From Thiomicrorhabdus xiamenensis (GTDB taxonomy: Bacteria; Pseudomonadota; Gammaproteobacteria; Thiomicrospirales; Thiomicrospiraceae), in contig NZ_CP054020.1 of NCBI RefSeq assembly GCF_013282625.1, forward strand, positions 1,612,001 through 1,676,000: 64,000 nt of DNA, written 5' to 3'. Position numbers and translations under genes: made by a program. The notes under the pieces are model-generated. The model had not been told where the DNA came from. It ran no database searches and saw only the letters and a program-made list of their open reading frames with translations. Below are positions 28,711 to 38,226 of the stretch, piece after piece (the stretch's first letter is position 1; each line of letters opens with the position of its first letter).

Positions 28711-29310
28711 ATGAGTGATTTAACCGCCGTCCCAGCAAAACTTCTACGTACCTCTCTGCGTGAGCGACGTAATCTTCTTTCACACCAACAACAGAAACAC
28801 AACGAAGAGAAAGCTTTGCTTCAGGTCCAAAAACTTCTGGCGCAGGAAAACTTGCAAACGCCACTCAATATAGGGCTTTTTCTGAGTCAGGATGGAGAAC
28901 TCGGCACAGGGAAAGTAATCGAATACCTGTGGTCACAAACCGAACACAAAGTGTTTCTGCCAATTCTGGCCGAAGACAATCATATGTTTTTCGGTGAATA
29001 TCGTCCCGAAACCAAACTTCAGAACAATCGTTTCCAGATTCCGGAACCGGTTAATGAAACCGTCATCTGCGCAGGCGAATTAGACTGGGTGCTGACCCCT
29101 TTGGTTGGTTTTGACCGTTGCGGTAACCGCATGGGAATGGGAGGCGGGTTTTATGATCGAACCTTTGCGTTCAAACACGAACAGAAAGAAGAGTCGCCTT
29201 ATCTGGTTGGCTGGGCGCACGCCTGTCAGGAAGTTGACCGTCTAGACAGCCAACCGTGGGACGTGCCTCTAAACGCAATTATTAGCGAAAAAGAAACCCT
29301 GTGGTTTTAA
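28711..29310 (+). CDS. fau: 5-Formyltetrahydrofolate cyclo-ligase
   Basis: Converts 5-formyl-THF to 5,10-methenyl-THF with ATP, returning the stored folate to one-carbon metabolism. 199 aa from ATG 28711 (an in-frame TTG 15 bases earlier is less likely). An N-terminal basic region LRTSLRERRNLLS and the C-terminal nucleotide/folate loop GFDRCGNRMGMGGGFYDRTF are diagnostic. It lies directly downstream of 6S RNA, the conserved ssrS-ygfA arrangement, and is convergent with the amidase gene. Confidence 0.94.
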   Translation: MSDLTAVPAKLLRTSLRERRNLLSHQQQKHNEEKALLQVQKLLAQENLQTPLNIGLFLSQDGELGTGKVIEYLWSQTEHKVFLPILAEDNHMFFGEYRPETKLQNNRFQIPEPVNETVICAGELDWVLTPLVGFDRCGNRMGMGGGFYDRTFAFKHEQKEESPYLVGWAHACQEVDRLDSQPWDVPLNAIISEKETLWF

Positions 29311-29327
29311 GACTGGCACCGGCCGTA

Positions 29328-30938
29328 TCAGGTCATATTGTCCAGACGAGCTAGCAGCTGCTCGGTAACCGGGATACGCAACACCTTACCGCGATAAATA
29401 TGATCGGCATTTTTGATCCGGTTCACCTGTTTGATCCGGGAAACCTCGGCGTTAAAACGGCGCGCAATTCCGCTCAGAGTATCGCCCGACTGAACTTTAT
29501 AGCGCACAAACAGTGTGTCCGGCATAGTATCTGGCGAATTATTGATATTGTCGACAACATAACGGTTCAGCCCTTTCACGATTGCCGAAGCCATTTTTCT
29601 CTGGAACTTGGGATTCACCAGATTTCGTGCTTCGTGCGGATTGGAAATGAAAGCCGTTTCGATCAGCATCGACGGAATATCGATCGATTTCAGTACCGCA
29701 AATCCGGCGGATTGAACATGCTCCTTATGCAGGGAGACTCGCCCTTTCATCTCCGCCAATACAGAATTCGCCAGTTTTCGACTGTGTTCAACATTCGCCT
29801 GACGTGACAAGTCACTTAAAGCATAAGCAACATCATTATCAAACCCGCTCAAGCTGACATCCTGCAGATAGGCATTCTCCCGCTTCGCTAAAAGGCGCGC
29901 CATCGTGCTGCTTGCCCCTCGACGGGATAGAACATAAACGGAGCCGCCGCGAACGCGGTGATCGCTAAAAGCATCGGCATGAATGGAAATGAAAATATCC
30001 GCACCTTGCTCTTTGGCAATCTTAACTCGCTCATGCAGAGGGATAAAAACATCCCGGTCACGCGTTAACACCGCACGCATATGCGGCTCGGCATCAATTT
30101 TCTTTTTCAATTGTTTTGCCAGCTGCAAGGTGACGTCTTTTTCCATGATTTTTTTCTGACGGTTAATCGCACCGGAATCCTTACCGCCATGACCGGCATC
30201 CAGGGCAATCACCACCTCTTTAACACCTTTTTCAGGAAGGTGCAGCGGATTTTTCAACTGATCGGACAGCTCTCTAGCCAGTTGCTGCAGCGTTTTTTCC
30301 GCAACCGTATCGGAAACTTTATGTTCAACTACACTTGCAGTTTTCTGTTTTGCTTCGCTGGATTTAATGTTTGGGGAAGGTTTTGCACTTTGATGAGCAA
30401 GTTCAGAGGTTTTTCCATGATGTTCATTATGCGTCGAAACCGGTTTTGCAACGGTTGTCGTTTTTTTGACGATTTTTTTCTCAGCCACGTCCAAAGAAGA
30501 TTTTTTATTGGCATTTAGTTCGCGTAAATCGACCACCAAACGCTCGAATCCCTGGGCATTTTTGGCCAAATGAAAACTGGAAACATCCAAAGTTCTATGT
30601 AATTTCAGGGTAACCTTCGTCACCTGCGGATTCGAGTCGACATCCAGCTTATACAATCGAGGGTCATTTAGAGTTTTATTTTTAAAGCTGATCCGGCTTT
30701 CGGCCTGCTTAAACACCACTTCCACACGTGACGGATTACTTAGGCGCATCACTTTGTAATTAACGCGATCTTTAAGATCGAAGACTACACGGGTTTTTTG
30801 CGAATCCTGACCGACGCGAATCTTATCAATAGCACCTTTGGCCCAGACCGAAGAAGAGCCTAAAAGCGCGCACAGCAAAACGGCAGAAGTCAGTAACTCC
30901 GCCTGTCGTTTTACCTGCTTGATCGATCTTAATAACAT
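29328..30938 (-). CDS. N-acetylmuramoyl-L-alanine amidase (AmiB/AmiC type, AMIN-Amidase_3-LysM)
   Basis: Periplasmic septal peptidoglycan hydrolase that cleaves the stem peptide from MurNAc during cell separation. ATG 30938 follows AGGAG and starts a signal peptide (cleavage near VWAKG). Order of domains in the 536-aa protein: AMIN targeting domain (about 35-130), a Lys/Ser-rich linker, Amidase_3 catalytic domain (about 240-460) with DAGHGGKDSGA and the catalytic Glu in IETAFISN, and a C-terminal LysM (VQSGDTLSGIARRF) that binds glycan. It follows tsaE as in E. coli tsaE-amiB; mutL, the next gene there, is absent. Confidence 0.94.
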   Translation of the reverse strand: MLLRSIKQVKRQAELLTSAVLLCALLGSSSVWAKGAIDKIRVGQDSQKTRVVFDLKDRVNYKVMRLSNPSRVEVVFKQAESRISFKNKTLNDPRLYKLDVDSNPQVTKVTLKLHRTLDVSSFHLAKNAQGFERLVVDLRELNANKKSSLDVAEKKIVKKTTTVAKPVSTHNEHHGKTSELAHQSAKPSPNIKSSEAKQKTASVVEHKVSDTVAEKTLQQLARELSDQLKNPLHLPEKGVKEVVIALDAGHGGKDSGAINRQKKIMEKDVTLQLAKQLKKKIDAEPHMRAVLTRDRDVFIPLHERVKIAKEQGADIFISIHADAFSDHRVRGGSVYVLSRRGASSTMARLLAKRENAYLQDVSLSGFDNDVAYALSDLSRQANVEHSRKLANSVLAEMKGRVSLHKEHVQSAGFAVLKSIDIPSMLIETAFISNPHEARNLVNPKFQRKMASAIVKGLNRYVVDNINNSPDTMPDTLFVRYKVQSGDTLSGIARRFNAEVSRIKQVNRIKNADHIYRGKVLRIPVTEQLLARLDNMT

Positions 30939-31095
30939 TTCGCAAACTCCTGATGTCGGCATCATATTGACCTCCGAAATAACAGCAACCCGTTAATCGT
31001 CACTCCATTGCATTCTGTAGCGCCCGGCTTTTTCGGGTTTTAAAAACCGGTCGAAAAAGCTTAAGCAAACTGCTTGCCAATTTTGCACACAACTC

Positions 31096-31602
31096 CTATT
31101 CAAGGTGCTCGACAACTTCCTGTCCAATGACCGTATAGGCCCGTAAATTCAGATTTCTACCGGCCTCCTGATATTGCAGGTCAATGATAATATCGGCCGC
31201 CGGAAGAACCGGCTGGCCTTTTTCCGGCCACTCTACCAAAGCGATATAGCGCCCTTGAAACAGATCCCGAATAGCAAGAAACTCCAATTCCTCCGGATCA
31301 CACAGACGGTACAGATCAAAATGGTGAACCTGCGCGGGCCACAGCCCTAAATTCACCTCATAGCTTTCAACCAGTGTATAGGTCGGGCTCTTCACCTTTA
31401 ACCGCGAATCATAAGATTGAATAAGAGCACGTGAAAGGAAGGACTTTCCGGCTCCGAGATCCCCGTTCAAATAAACAACAATCCCGTTTTCCTTCTCACA
31501 GCCAAGCACTTCTTTAAGCGCTTGCGCCAACTTTTGAGCAAAAGAGACAGAAGCCCCCTCATCCTCTAAAAACCGCTGCACGAGATTCGCGCTCTGCGTC
31601 AT
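31096..31602 (-). CDS. tsaE: tRNA threonylcarbamoyladenosine biosynthesis ATPase TsaE
   Basis: P-loop ATPase that supports the TsaBD complex in making t6A37 of ANN-decoding tRNAs. 168 aa, with Walker A GDLGAGKS, switch-like SPTYTLVESY, HFDLYRL and ALVEWPEKG, all typical. ATG follows AAAGGAG. Upstream of the septal amidase on the same strand (157 bp gap) and divergent from queG. In E. coli, nnr sits between queG and tsaE; here it is missing. Confidence 0.96.
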   Translation of the reverse strand: MTQSANLVQRFLEDEGASVSFAQKLAQALKEVLGCEKENGIVVYLNGDLGAGKSFLSRALIQSYDSRLKVKSPTYTLVESYEVNLGLWPAQVHHFDLYRLCDPEELEFLAIRDLFQGRYIALVEWPEKGQPVLPAADIIIDLQYQEAGRNLNLRAYTVIGQEVVEHLE

Positions 31603-31713
31603 ACCAACTCCTTTATCTGTACCAGGACGTCTCTGATAGAATAACGGCTAAGCACCCGATTCCTGATCGGCCCTAAACCCAAACCAAACGCCCCAATCGC
31701 TGAATGTCTCGCA

Positions 31714-32937
31714 ATGAATAATTTGACCGCTTACGATCCTGAACAACTCGCCAGGCAGATCAAAACCTGGGGAGTCGAGCTCGGTTTTGCCGATATCGGC
31801 ATTACCGAATGCGATCTGAGCGCCTATGAAGACGGCTATTTTAGCTGGCTGGACAAGCACTTTCACGGCGAAATGGACTATATGCAGGCTCATGGAACCA
31901 AGCGTACACGCCCCCAAGAATTGGTACCGGGCACTCTCCGTTTGATTTCAGTCCGCATGAATTATTTCGACGGTACGGCCGCCAATGCCCTGCAACAGCT
32001 TCACGCGCCTGAACGGGCCTATATATCCCGCTATGCACTCGGCAAGGACTACCACAAACTCCTTCGTAAGCGACTGCAGCAGCTGGCCGAAAAAATTCGT
32101 CTCCAGGTACCCGATTTACAATTCAGAGCTTTTACCGACAGCGCTCCAGTTCTTGAACAGGCGATTGCCGAAAAATCCGGTCTGGGCTTCATCGGCAAAA
32201 ACAGTTTGATCATTCATCCTCGCGCTGGCTCCTGGTTTTTTCTCGGCGAACTTTATGTCAACCTGCCTCTTCCGGTCGACGCGCCTTTCGAAAAACAGGG
32301 CTGCGGTCCCTGCGATGCCTGCATCCGCGAATGTCCGACCCAGGCGATCATGGAAAATAATCAGGTCGATGCCCGACGCTGTATCTCCTATCTGACCATT
32401 GAATACGACGGCGTTATCGACGAATCGCTACGTCCGCTCATCGGCAACCGCATCTATGGGTGCGATGACTGTCAACTGGTCTGTCCGTGGAACCGTTTCA
32501 GCGCCTTTACAAATGAACAGGCTTTCGCCCATCGCGCCCCTCTGGACAATAGCGAACTGTTACAGTTTTTTTCCTGGACCGAAGAGCAATTCCTCAAGCA
32601 TTTCGAAGGCTCTCCGATCCGGCGTATCGGTTATGCGAAATGGACACGCAACCTCGCCGTTGCCCTTGGGAATCTGGTGCAGACGAATCCTGACGCTCAC
32701 TCGACACACGTTCTGCAGAAAGCCCAACAAGCGGTCGACGATAAAATTGGCCTGCTCAACGAGATGGTCGATATTCATCTTCGCTGGGCCTCAGAGCGTC
32801 TCCGTATCGGTCTACAACAACGTCTCGCCGAAAAAAAACCGCTGGACTCGATTGCCGTCGAACTCAAACCCATTGAAGAGATCAGCCCTTTCAAAGTCCG
32901 TAAATACCACTATCCGCAAAACCGTAAAGCAAAATGA
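31714..32937 (+). CDS. queG: Epoxyqueuosine reductase
   Basis: Cobalamin-dependent iron-sulfur enzyme that performs the last step of queuosine synthesis in tRNA. 407 aa, within the longer end of the family. Two 4Fe-4S clusters are seen in CGPCDACIRECPTQ and CDDCQLVCPWN, the latter being diagnostic for QueG. The N-terminal cobalamin-binding part holds GFADIGI and SVRMNYF. Divergent from tsaE with about 110 bp between them; ends 15 bp before the convergent dgt. Confidence 0.95.
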   Translation: MNNLTAYDPEQLARQIKTWGVELGFADIGITECDLSAYEDGYFSWLDKHFHGEMDYMQAHGTKRTRPQELVPGTLRLISVRMNYFDGTAANALQQLHAPERAYISRYALGKDYHKLLRKRLQQLAEKIRLQVPDLQFRAFTDSAPVLEQAIAEKSGLGFIGKNSLIIHPRAGSWFFLGELYVNLPLPVDAPFEKQGCGPCDACIRECPTQAIMENNQVDARRCISYLTIEYDGVIDESLRPLIGNRIYGCDDCQLVCPWNRFSAFTNEQAFAHRAPLDNSELLQFFSWTEEQFLKHFEGSPIRRIGYAKWTRNLAVALGNLVQTNPDAHSTHVLQKAQQAVDDKIGLLNEMVDIHLRWASERLRIGLQQRLAEKKPLDSIAVELKPIEEISPFKVRKYHYPQNRKAK

Positions 32938-32952
32938 AGCTGCGATTTCGCT

Positions 32953-34362
32953 TTACAACATGTCAAAAATCGATCCCTGCGTCGCAGTAAACAGCTTGGC
33001 ATAAAGTCGCGAGGCATAGGTGTTAGTCATACCGGCAATATAGTCGGAAATCACCCTTTGCTGTTCCTGCTCGGTTTTCTGCGCCTGATATTTGGCAAAA
33101 TGTTTGGCCGGCAGAAGCGCTCCCGGATTTGCGCGCAAGGATTTAAACAGTTCCAGAACAATCAACTGCCCTTTGTACTCCATCTGCTTCACCTCTGCGA
33201 TCGTAATGACGTTTTTAAAAACAAATCGCTTAAGCAATTCCAGAACCGCCATCGCCCCCTCTTCAAGTCGAGCCTGGTAAGCCAGCAACGGGTGGCTGAA
33301 GTTCGGATTTTCATCCATATAAATGGCTTCAACCATAATCCCCACCATCTGACTGACCGCGTGCTTACGACCTTTGGAAGAGTTGCTGAACAGCCTTTCA
33401 GTCATTTCGTCGCCCCATAACGGGTAACGCATCAACTCGTCACTATCCATGACTTCCTTTTGCCATATTTCGCGCCCGACCATCTTCATAGCTACCGCAT
33501 CTTCCAGGTCATGAATACCGTAAGCAATATCGTCGGCCAACTCCATAATCGTGGTATCCAAAGCCTTATACTGAGTCCGGCTATGCCCGCCGTCACTTTC
33601 AGCCACTCGGGTAAAGAGCGATCGATCCGATTCGTTGAAAGGCTGCAGAGCCCACTCCAGAATCGGCATCTCCTCTTTGTAGATACTTTTCGGAGGCAGC
33701 CAGCTATTAAAGTCCAGCACCCGGAAATCACTGGTTTCCGGACTTTGCAATTTATTCTGATAGTCCGCATGTTTCGAGAGAACATCTTCATAGACCGCCG
33801 GGTATTTCATCACGCCCAATGTTGCTCTACGCGACAGATCGAGACCGTTTTCCCGCGTGTATTCACCCAGTTTGGACAGTATCCGCAAAGTCTGCGCATT
33901 ACCTTCAAAGCCTCCGTAATGGCGCATCATATAATTTAATGCGACCTCCCCACCGTGCCCGTAAGGAGGGTGTCCAAGATCATGCGCCAGGCAGATCCCT
34001 TCAATCAGATACATTGAAGGCAGCCATTGAACATACTCTTTTTCGCGGCCAGCATCGTCGATGCCGACCGTAATCAATTGCTCAACCAGCCCGGAACCGA
34101 TCTGCGCCACTTCCATGGAATGGGTCAATCGCGTGCGGAAAAAGTCGGATTCATTCAGACCGAATATCTGCGTTTTAGCCTGCAGCCTTCTAAATGAAGC
34201 AGAGTGAATCACTCTGGCCCGATCTCTCTGATAGACGATTCTGGCCGGGCGAGAATCTTTTCCGGAAAGAAAGTCGGTGTAACGCTGAGTCCATTCCATT
34301 TGCTCTAACATCGGAGGCACACTCTTGGTAAAAGGGTTAGAAACTGCTTTAAAATCAAACAT
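32953..34362 (-). CDS. dgt: Deoxyguanosinetriphosphate triphosphohydrolase-like HD protein
   Basis: HD-domain dNTPase that splits dGTP (or other dNTPs) to nucleoside and triphosphate. 469 aa. Metal ligands are visible in RLTHSMEVAQ (His), LAHDLGHPPYGHGGE (HD plus downstream His) and ELADDIAYGIHD (Asp). The first ATG (34362) has no good ribosome site; in-frame ATGs at 34311 and 34299 (MLEQMEWTQ) are possible, which would shorten the protein by 17-21 residues. Substrate range (true Dgt or dGTPase-like) cannot be told from the sequence. Confidence 0.9.
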   Translation of the reverse strand: MFDFKAVSNPFTKSVPPMLEQMEWTQRYTDFLSGKDSRPARIVYQRDRARVIHSASFRRLQAKTQIFGLNESDFFRTRLTHSMEVAQIGSGLVEQLITVGIDDAGREKEYVQWLPSMYLIEGICLAHDLGHPPYGHGGEVALNYMMRHYGGFEGNAQTLRILSKLGEYTRENGLDLSRRATLGVMKYPAVYEDVLSKHADYQNKLQSPETSDFRVLDFNSWLPPKSIYKEEMPILEWALQPFNESDRSLFTRVAESDGGHSRTQYKALDTTIMELADDIAYGIHDLEDAVAMKMVGREIWQKEVMDSDELMRYPLWGDEMTERLFSNSSKGRKHAVSQMVGIMVEAIYMDENPNFSHPLLAYQARLEEGAMAVLELLKRFVFKNVITIAEVKQMEYKGQLIVLELFKSLRANPGALLPAKHFAKYQAQKTEQEQQRVISDYIAGMTNTYASRLYAKLFTATQGSIFDML

Positions 34363-34651
34363 ATTAAATAATTTTCTAAAACAGATTCCAACTTTTTCCC
34401 CTTAAAAAGTTAAAAAAAGCCATTATTTCCACGAAACCGTCGCTACACAGGATGCAAAAACCGACCTCAATCAAATAAAGGCGAAAAAGTTATTCCCGAA
34501 TGGGACAAGACTTAGCGATTTGCAGAATGCTGTTTTATACTTAACCTTTCAGAAAAATATCTGAATCGCTGTCAATTGCTCCCGCCCCTATGACGGGCTG
34601 AAAGATCATTTGTCGCGCATTCTTTCACTGGTTGTCCCTTGGAGTTGTAGC

Positions 34652-37144
34652 ATGCACCTGATTAAAACGCTCTTGAAAATCCTCTTAGCCCTGATACTTC
34701 TATTAATCATCGGCATCGGAGCCTTGTTCGTCTTAGTCGAGCCCAACGATTATCGCCAGGAGATCACCGATCTGGTCAAGAAGCAGACCGGACGGGAACT
34801 GACCATTGGCAATATGAGCCTTTCGATCTACCCGCATATCGGAATCAATCTCGAGCAGGCAAAACTCAGTAACGCGCCGGGCTTCTCCCAAAAAGAGATG
34901 TTGCAGGCCGAGGTCATCAGTGTTGGAGCGGAAATTCTGCCGCTGCTACAGAAACGTCTTGAAATCGACACCCTGACCCTGAAAGATTTAAAACTGCATC
35001 TGCAGAAAGACGAGAACGGCAAAACCAACTGGGACGACTTGATGAGCAGCGATGGCAAAGACGATCAGCATGCTGAAAAGCACGATTCCGAACATGCGAT
35101 GGATCTGGCTGCGCTCAGTTTCGGCGGTCTGGATATTCAGAATGGCCAAATCACATGGCAGGATGCGACTACCGGCCAGGATATTGCCGTTCAGGATCTC
35201 AATATTGCAACCGGCGAAGTCAGTTTCGGCAGCTATTTCCCGGTCAGTGTGCACGCCTCAACCAGCCTGAGCCAACCGCAACTAAAAACCGTGGTCGATT
35301 TGAGCATCGAAGCCAAAGTTGAAAAAAACGGCTCCTACGAATTACGCAATCTGCAGCTGAATAATCAGACGCAGAGTTCAGAATTGCCGGTTCAGCAGGT
35401 TATCGCAAAACTCAACATCCCTTCACTGGATCTCGCTCTTCAAGAGAACCGAATCGCGCTGGCCGACATGACGCTTGATGTTGAAACAAGCGGTGCCAAA
35501 GACTTTCCTCTGGCCGCGATCAATAACCAGATCAAAATGGATCAACTGCAACTCAATCTGAACGACATGTTGTTGCAGATCCCGCAAATCGCCATTGCAA
35601 CCCAAGCTAAAGGTCAAGCCGACTTTGCCATTGCCGACTTGAGCAGCCAACAAACGGTTGAAAACTTGAGCTTCGATATCAACAAGCAACAATTGAATGC
35701 ATTCGTGCGCAGCAGCACCGATGCCAGCGGTCCTGCCCTGACAAAAGGTATCAAACAAGCCAAACTCAACAGCCAAATCCAAGTCGACCTTGAGCAACAG
35801 ATACTTAATATCGAGCAGCTGCAATTACAGGCCATGGGATTACAGGCATCGGGACAGGTTAAAGGCCAGCAAATCCTTGCCGAACCGGTTATCAGCAGCA
35901 ACCTGCAAATCGCAGAATTCAATCTGAAACAGCTTCTAACAGCCATGGGAGTTGAACTGCCTGCGATGTCGGGAAATGACCGTCTGCAAAAAGTCGCCGC
36001 CGTCATGGACGTCAAATTCGATGCAAGCAAACAGTCCGCTCAACTTAACCTGAAAAATCTCACTGTCGACGACAGCACGCTTAAAGGGAAAGGTTCAGTG
36101 GCTAATTTTGAAAAACCACAGATCCGCTACGATCTGGCTTTAGACAAAATCGACCTGAACGCTTATCTTCCGCCTAAAACCGAAACCTCGGAAAGTGGCA
36201 CTCAAAGCGACGAAGAGCTGGTTATCGAACTGCCTAACGAACTGATCCGCTCTCTGGATATCAAAGGGACACTCAAGGTCGGAGATCTGATCGTCGACAA
36301 GTTGAATCCGAAAAATATTCTGGTGACCGTCACGGCAAAAGACGGCAAGGTTAATATCACCCCGCTGAAAGCGGACATCTTCAAAACCACCGTGAATGCC
36401 AAAGCCGGATTGGATGTCACCGGTGATACGCCTCAATACAGCCTACAAACTCAAGCGCCTAAAGTGCCGGTCGGCGATGTCCTGATGGCCTTTACCGGTG
36501 ACGACAAACTGAGCGGCTTGGGAAGCGTAAATCTTGACCTGAATACGCAGGGGAAAACCATTAAACAGTTTATGGCCAATCTCAACGGACGCTCCGATGT
36601 CGATCTAACCGACGGAGCCGTTAAAGGCTTTAATCTGGCGCAAAGTATCCGTGAAGCGCGCGCAAAACTTAAAGGCGAAACCCTGCCAGAAAGCAGCGAA
36701 CCGAAACAGACCGATTTCAGTTCACTGATCGCCAAAGCGAATATCGTCAACGGCTTAGTGACCACTGAGACCCTGAGTGCGCTTGCCCCATATATGCGCA
36801 TTAACGGCGAAGGCACCATCAACCTAGGCAAGGAACAACTCGACTATTTGGTCAATACCAAAATTGTCGGCACCGACAAAGGCCAAGGCGGAAAAGAGCT
36901 CGATGACTTGAAAGGCCTGACCATTCCGGTTCGACTTAAGGGGAACTGGCTTGATCCGAATATCTCTCTGGACCTGAAATCGCTGTTTGCTGAGAAAGCC
37001 AAAATGGAGTTGGAAAAGAAAAAAGCCGAAGCGGTAGAGAAAGCCAAAGCGCAAGTCGAGGAGAAAAAAGAAGAAGTCATTGAAGACACTAAGAAAAAAG
37101 TCGAAGACAAACTAAAAGACGCCCTAAAAGGCTTCGGCTTCTAA
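34652..37144 (+). CDS. AsmA-family protein
   Basis: 830-aa inner-membrane-anchored periplasmic protein of the AsmA type, a family related to bridge-like lipid transfer proteins and implicated in outer-membrane lipid homeostasis. ATG 34652 is preceded by TTGGAG; an in-frame TTG 14 codons upstream is less likely. One N-terminal TM helix (about 5-28) is followed by the family start EPNDYRQEITDLVKKQTGREL, a long beta-rich region and the AsmA C-terminal domain (about 540-760). It ends in a Lys/Glu-rich helix (about 780-826). It has its own terminator at 37165..37200. Confidence 0.9.
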   Translation: MHLIKTLLKILLALILLLIIGIGALFVLVEPNDYRQEITDLVKKQTGRELTIGNMSLSIYPHIGINLEQAKLSNAPGFSQKEMLQAEVISVGAEILPLLQKRLEIDTLTLKDLKLHLQKDENGKTNWDDLMSSDGKDDQHAEKHDSEHAMDLAALSFGGLDIQNGQITWQDATTGQDIAVQDLNIATGEVSFGSYFPVSVHASTSLSQPQLKTVVDLSIEAKVEKNGSYELRNLQLNNQTQSSELPVQQVIAKLNIPSLDLALQENRIALADMTLDVETSGAKDFPLAAINNQIKMDQLQLNLNDMLLQIPQIAIATQAKGQADFAIADLSSQQTVENLSFDINKQQLNAFVRSSTDASGPALTKGIKQAKLNSQIQVDLEQQILNIEQLQLQAMGLQASGQVKGQQILAEPVISSNLQIAEFNLKQLLTAMGVELPAMSGNDRLQKVAAVMDVKFDASKQSAQLNLKNLTVDDSTLKGKGSVANFEKPQIRYDLALDKIDLNAYLPPKTETSESGTQSDEELVIELPNELIRSLDIKGTLKVGDLIVDKLNPKNILVTVTAKDGKVNITPLKADIFKTTVNAKAGLDVTGDTPQYSLQTQAPKVPVGDVLMAFTGDDKLSGLGSVNLDLNTQGKTIKQFMANLNGRSDVDLTDGAVKGFNLAQSIREARAKLKGETLPESSEPKQTDFSSLIAKANIVNGLVTTETLSALAPYMRINGEGTINLGKEQLDYLVNTKIVGTDKGQGGKELDDLKGLTIPVRLKGNWLDPNISLDLKSLFAEKAKMELEKKKAEAVEKAKAQVEEKKEEVIEDTKKKVEDKLKDALKGFGF

Positions 37145-37164
37145 AACCTTACCTCCTCCCCCTT

Positions 37165-37200
37165 AAAAGCCCCGATTACTCAGTAGTCGGGGCTTTTTTT
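37165..37200 (+). terminator. Terminator of the AsmA-family gene
   Basis: Stem AAAAGCCCCGA / TCGGGGCTTTT with an 11-base loop followed by a T run. Confidence 0.92.
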
Positions 37201-37463
37201 ATCCCGGCAATCGGCCTATTCATTCTTTAACCGCTGTTCTTCGCTTGCATATGTTCACTCACGCACAAGGAAAAACAGACACAGAAAATCAAAATACGCT
37301 AATATTATCAATTCGTTATAAAATGTCGTTTTATTGCGTTATTGCAATAATCGCTTTGCGATTTCATTAGACCATTTCGTAAAATGGATCGCATGAAACC
37401 GGAATAAAGACTCAATTCCACTAGATCGATTTCCGGACAAACTACTGAGGTTTCCAGGAAGAA
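37201..37463. other. Intergenic region with a cluster of palindromes
   Basis: Between the AsmA terminator and the DUF2062 gene. It contains four adjacent dyads: ATAAAA-TGTCG-TTTTAT (37318..37334), TTATTGCAATAA (37339..37350), AATCGC-TTT-GCGATT (37349..37363) and CCATTT-CGTA-AAATGG (37372..37387). No gene is supported here. Confidence 0.5.
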
Positions 37464-37985
37464 ATGATTCGTTATCTTCGATTAAAACTACATCAGATCG
37501 GCCGCGCCACGAAACGTTCGACGTTTCTAAACAAGTATTTCCCGCGTTTCCGCGACCGTGTCTATTGGGCCGGGGATCGAGCTTCCTTTGCCCGTGCCGG
37601 ATTTATCGGCGCCTTCTGCATGATGCTTCCGGTACCTTTTCAAATGGTTCTGGGCTCTATTTTTGCCTATTACGCCAGAGCCAATATCCCTTTGGCGACC
37701 GCCTTGGCGTGGATTACCAACCCTTTAACTATGTGGCCAATCTGGTATGGCGGCTACATTTTCGGAACCTGGATACTCGGCACACCAGACCTTTTCCATG
37801 CGTCACAGGGAATTGTCATCGGCTCCACGGAATGGTTTGAAAACGTCTTCCCACATATCTGGCAACCGTTCTTTATCGGTAACTCGACGCTGGGACTGAT
37901 TTTTGGGACAACCTTGTATGTCATTATCGGCCACTTTAACTGGCACTTCCTGCGCAATCTTTTCAGCAAAAAGAACCGGGCCTAA
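37464..37985 (+). CDS. DUF2062 membrane protein
   Basis: 173-aa integral inner-membrane protein of the DUF2062 family, function unknown. A basic amphipathic N-terminus (about 1-35) leads to RASFARAGFIGAFCMMLPVPFQM, the conserved first hydrophobic segment. A loop with ITNPLTMWPIWYGGY follows, then a final TM helix near 145-165 and a basic tail (KKNRA). RBS CAGGAAG is close to the ATG. Flanked by a palindrome-rich region upstream and a stable hairpin downstream. Confidence 0.85.
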   Translation: MIRYLRLKLHQIGRATKRSTFLNKYFPRFRDRVYWAGDRASFARAGFIGAFCMMLPVPFQMVLGSIFAYYARANIPLATALAWITNPLTMWPIWYGGYIFGTWILGTPDLFHASQGIVIGSTEWFENVFPHIWQPFFIGNSTLGLIFGTTLYVIIGHFNWHFLRNLFSKKNRA

Positions 37986-38017
37986 GCCAACGGCGCTTTG
38001 ACAGCTCCTCATTTCAA

Positions 38018-38047
38018 GCGGTTCCGTACAACAAAACCCGGAACCGC
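38018..38047. repeat. Stable hairpin without T tract downstream of DUF2062 gene
   Basis: 9-bp perfect stem GCGGTTCCG / CGGAACCGC with a 12-base loop, 33 bp after the stop codon. No T run on either side, so it is more likely an RNA 3'-end stabiliser or Rho-dependent 3' boundary than an intrinsic terminator. Confidence 0.55.
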
Positions 38048-38226
38048 CCCCAACCGCAAACCAGCTTGAGGCACTTGATCACAAGGGAGTCGCGGCTTTT
38101 TCGACATCTGACAAGATCCCTGCCGCACAATGCGTAATCTGCTTGGTAACTTCCTCGTAAACTTCGCTCTGTGTCATGCTAAAATACGCCGATTTGAACC
38201 ATGAATTTTGAAGGTAACTGCCCAAG

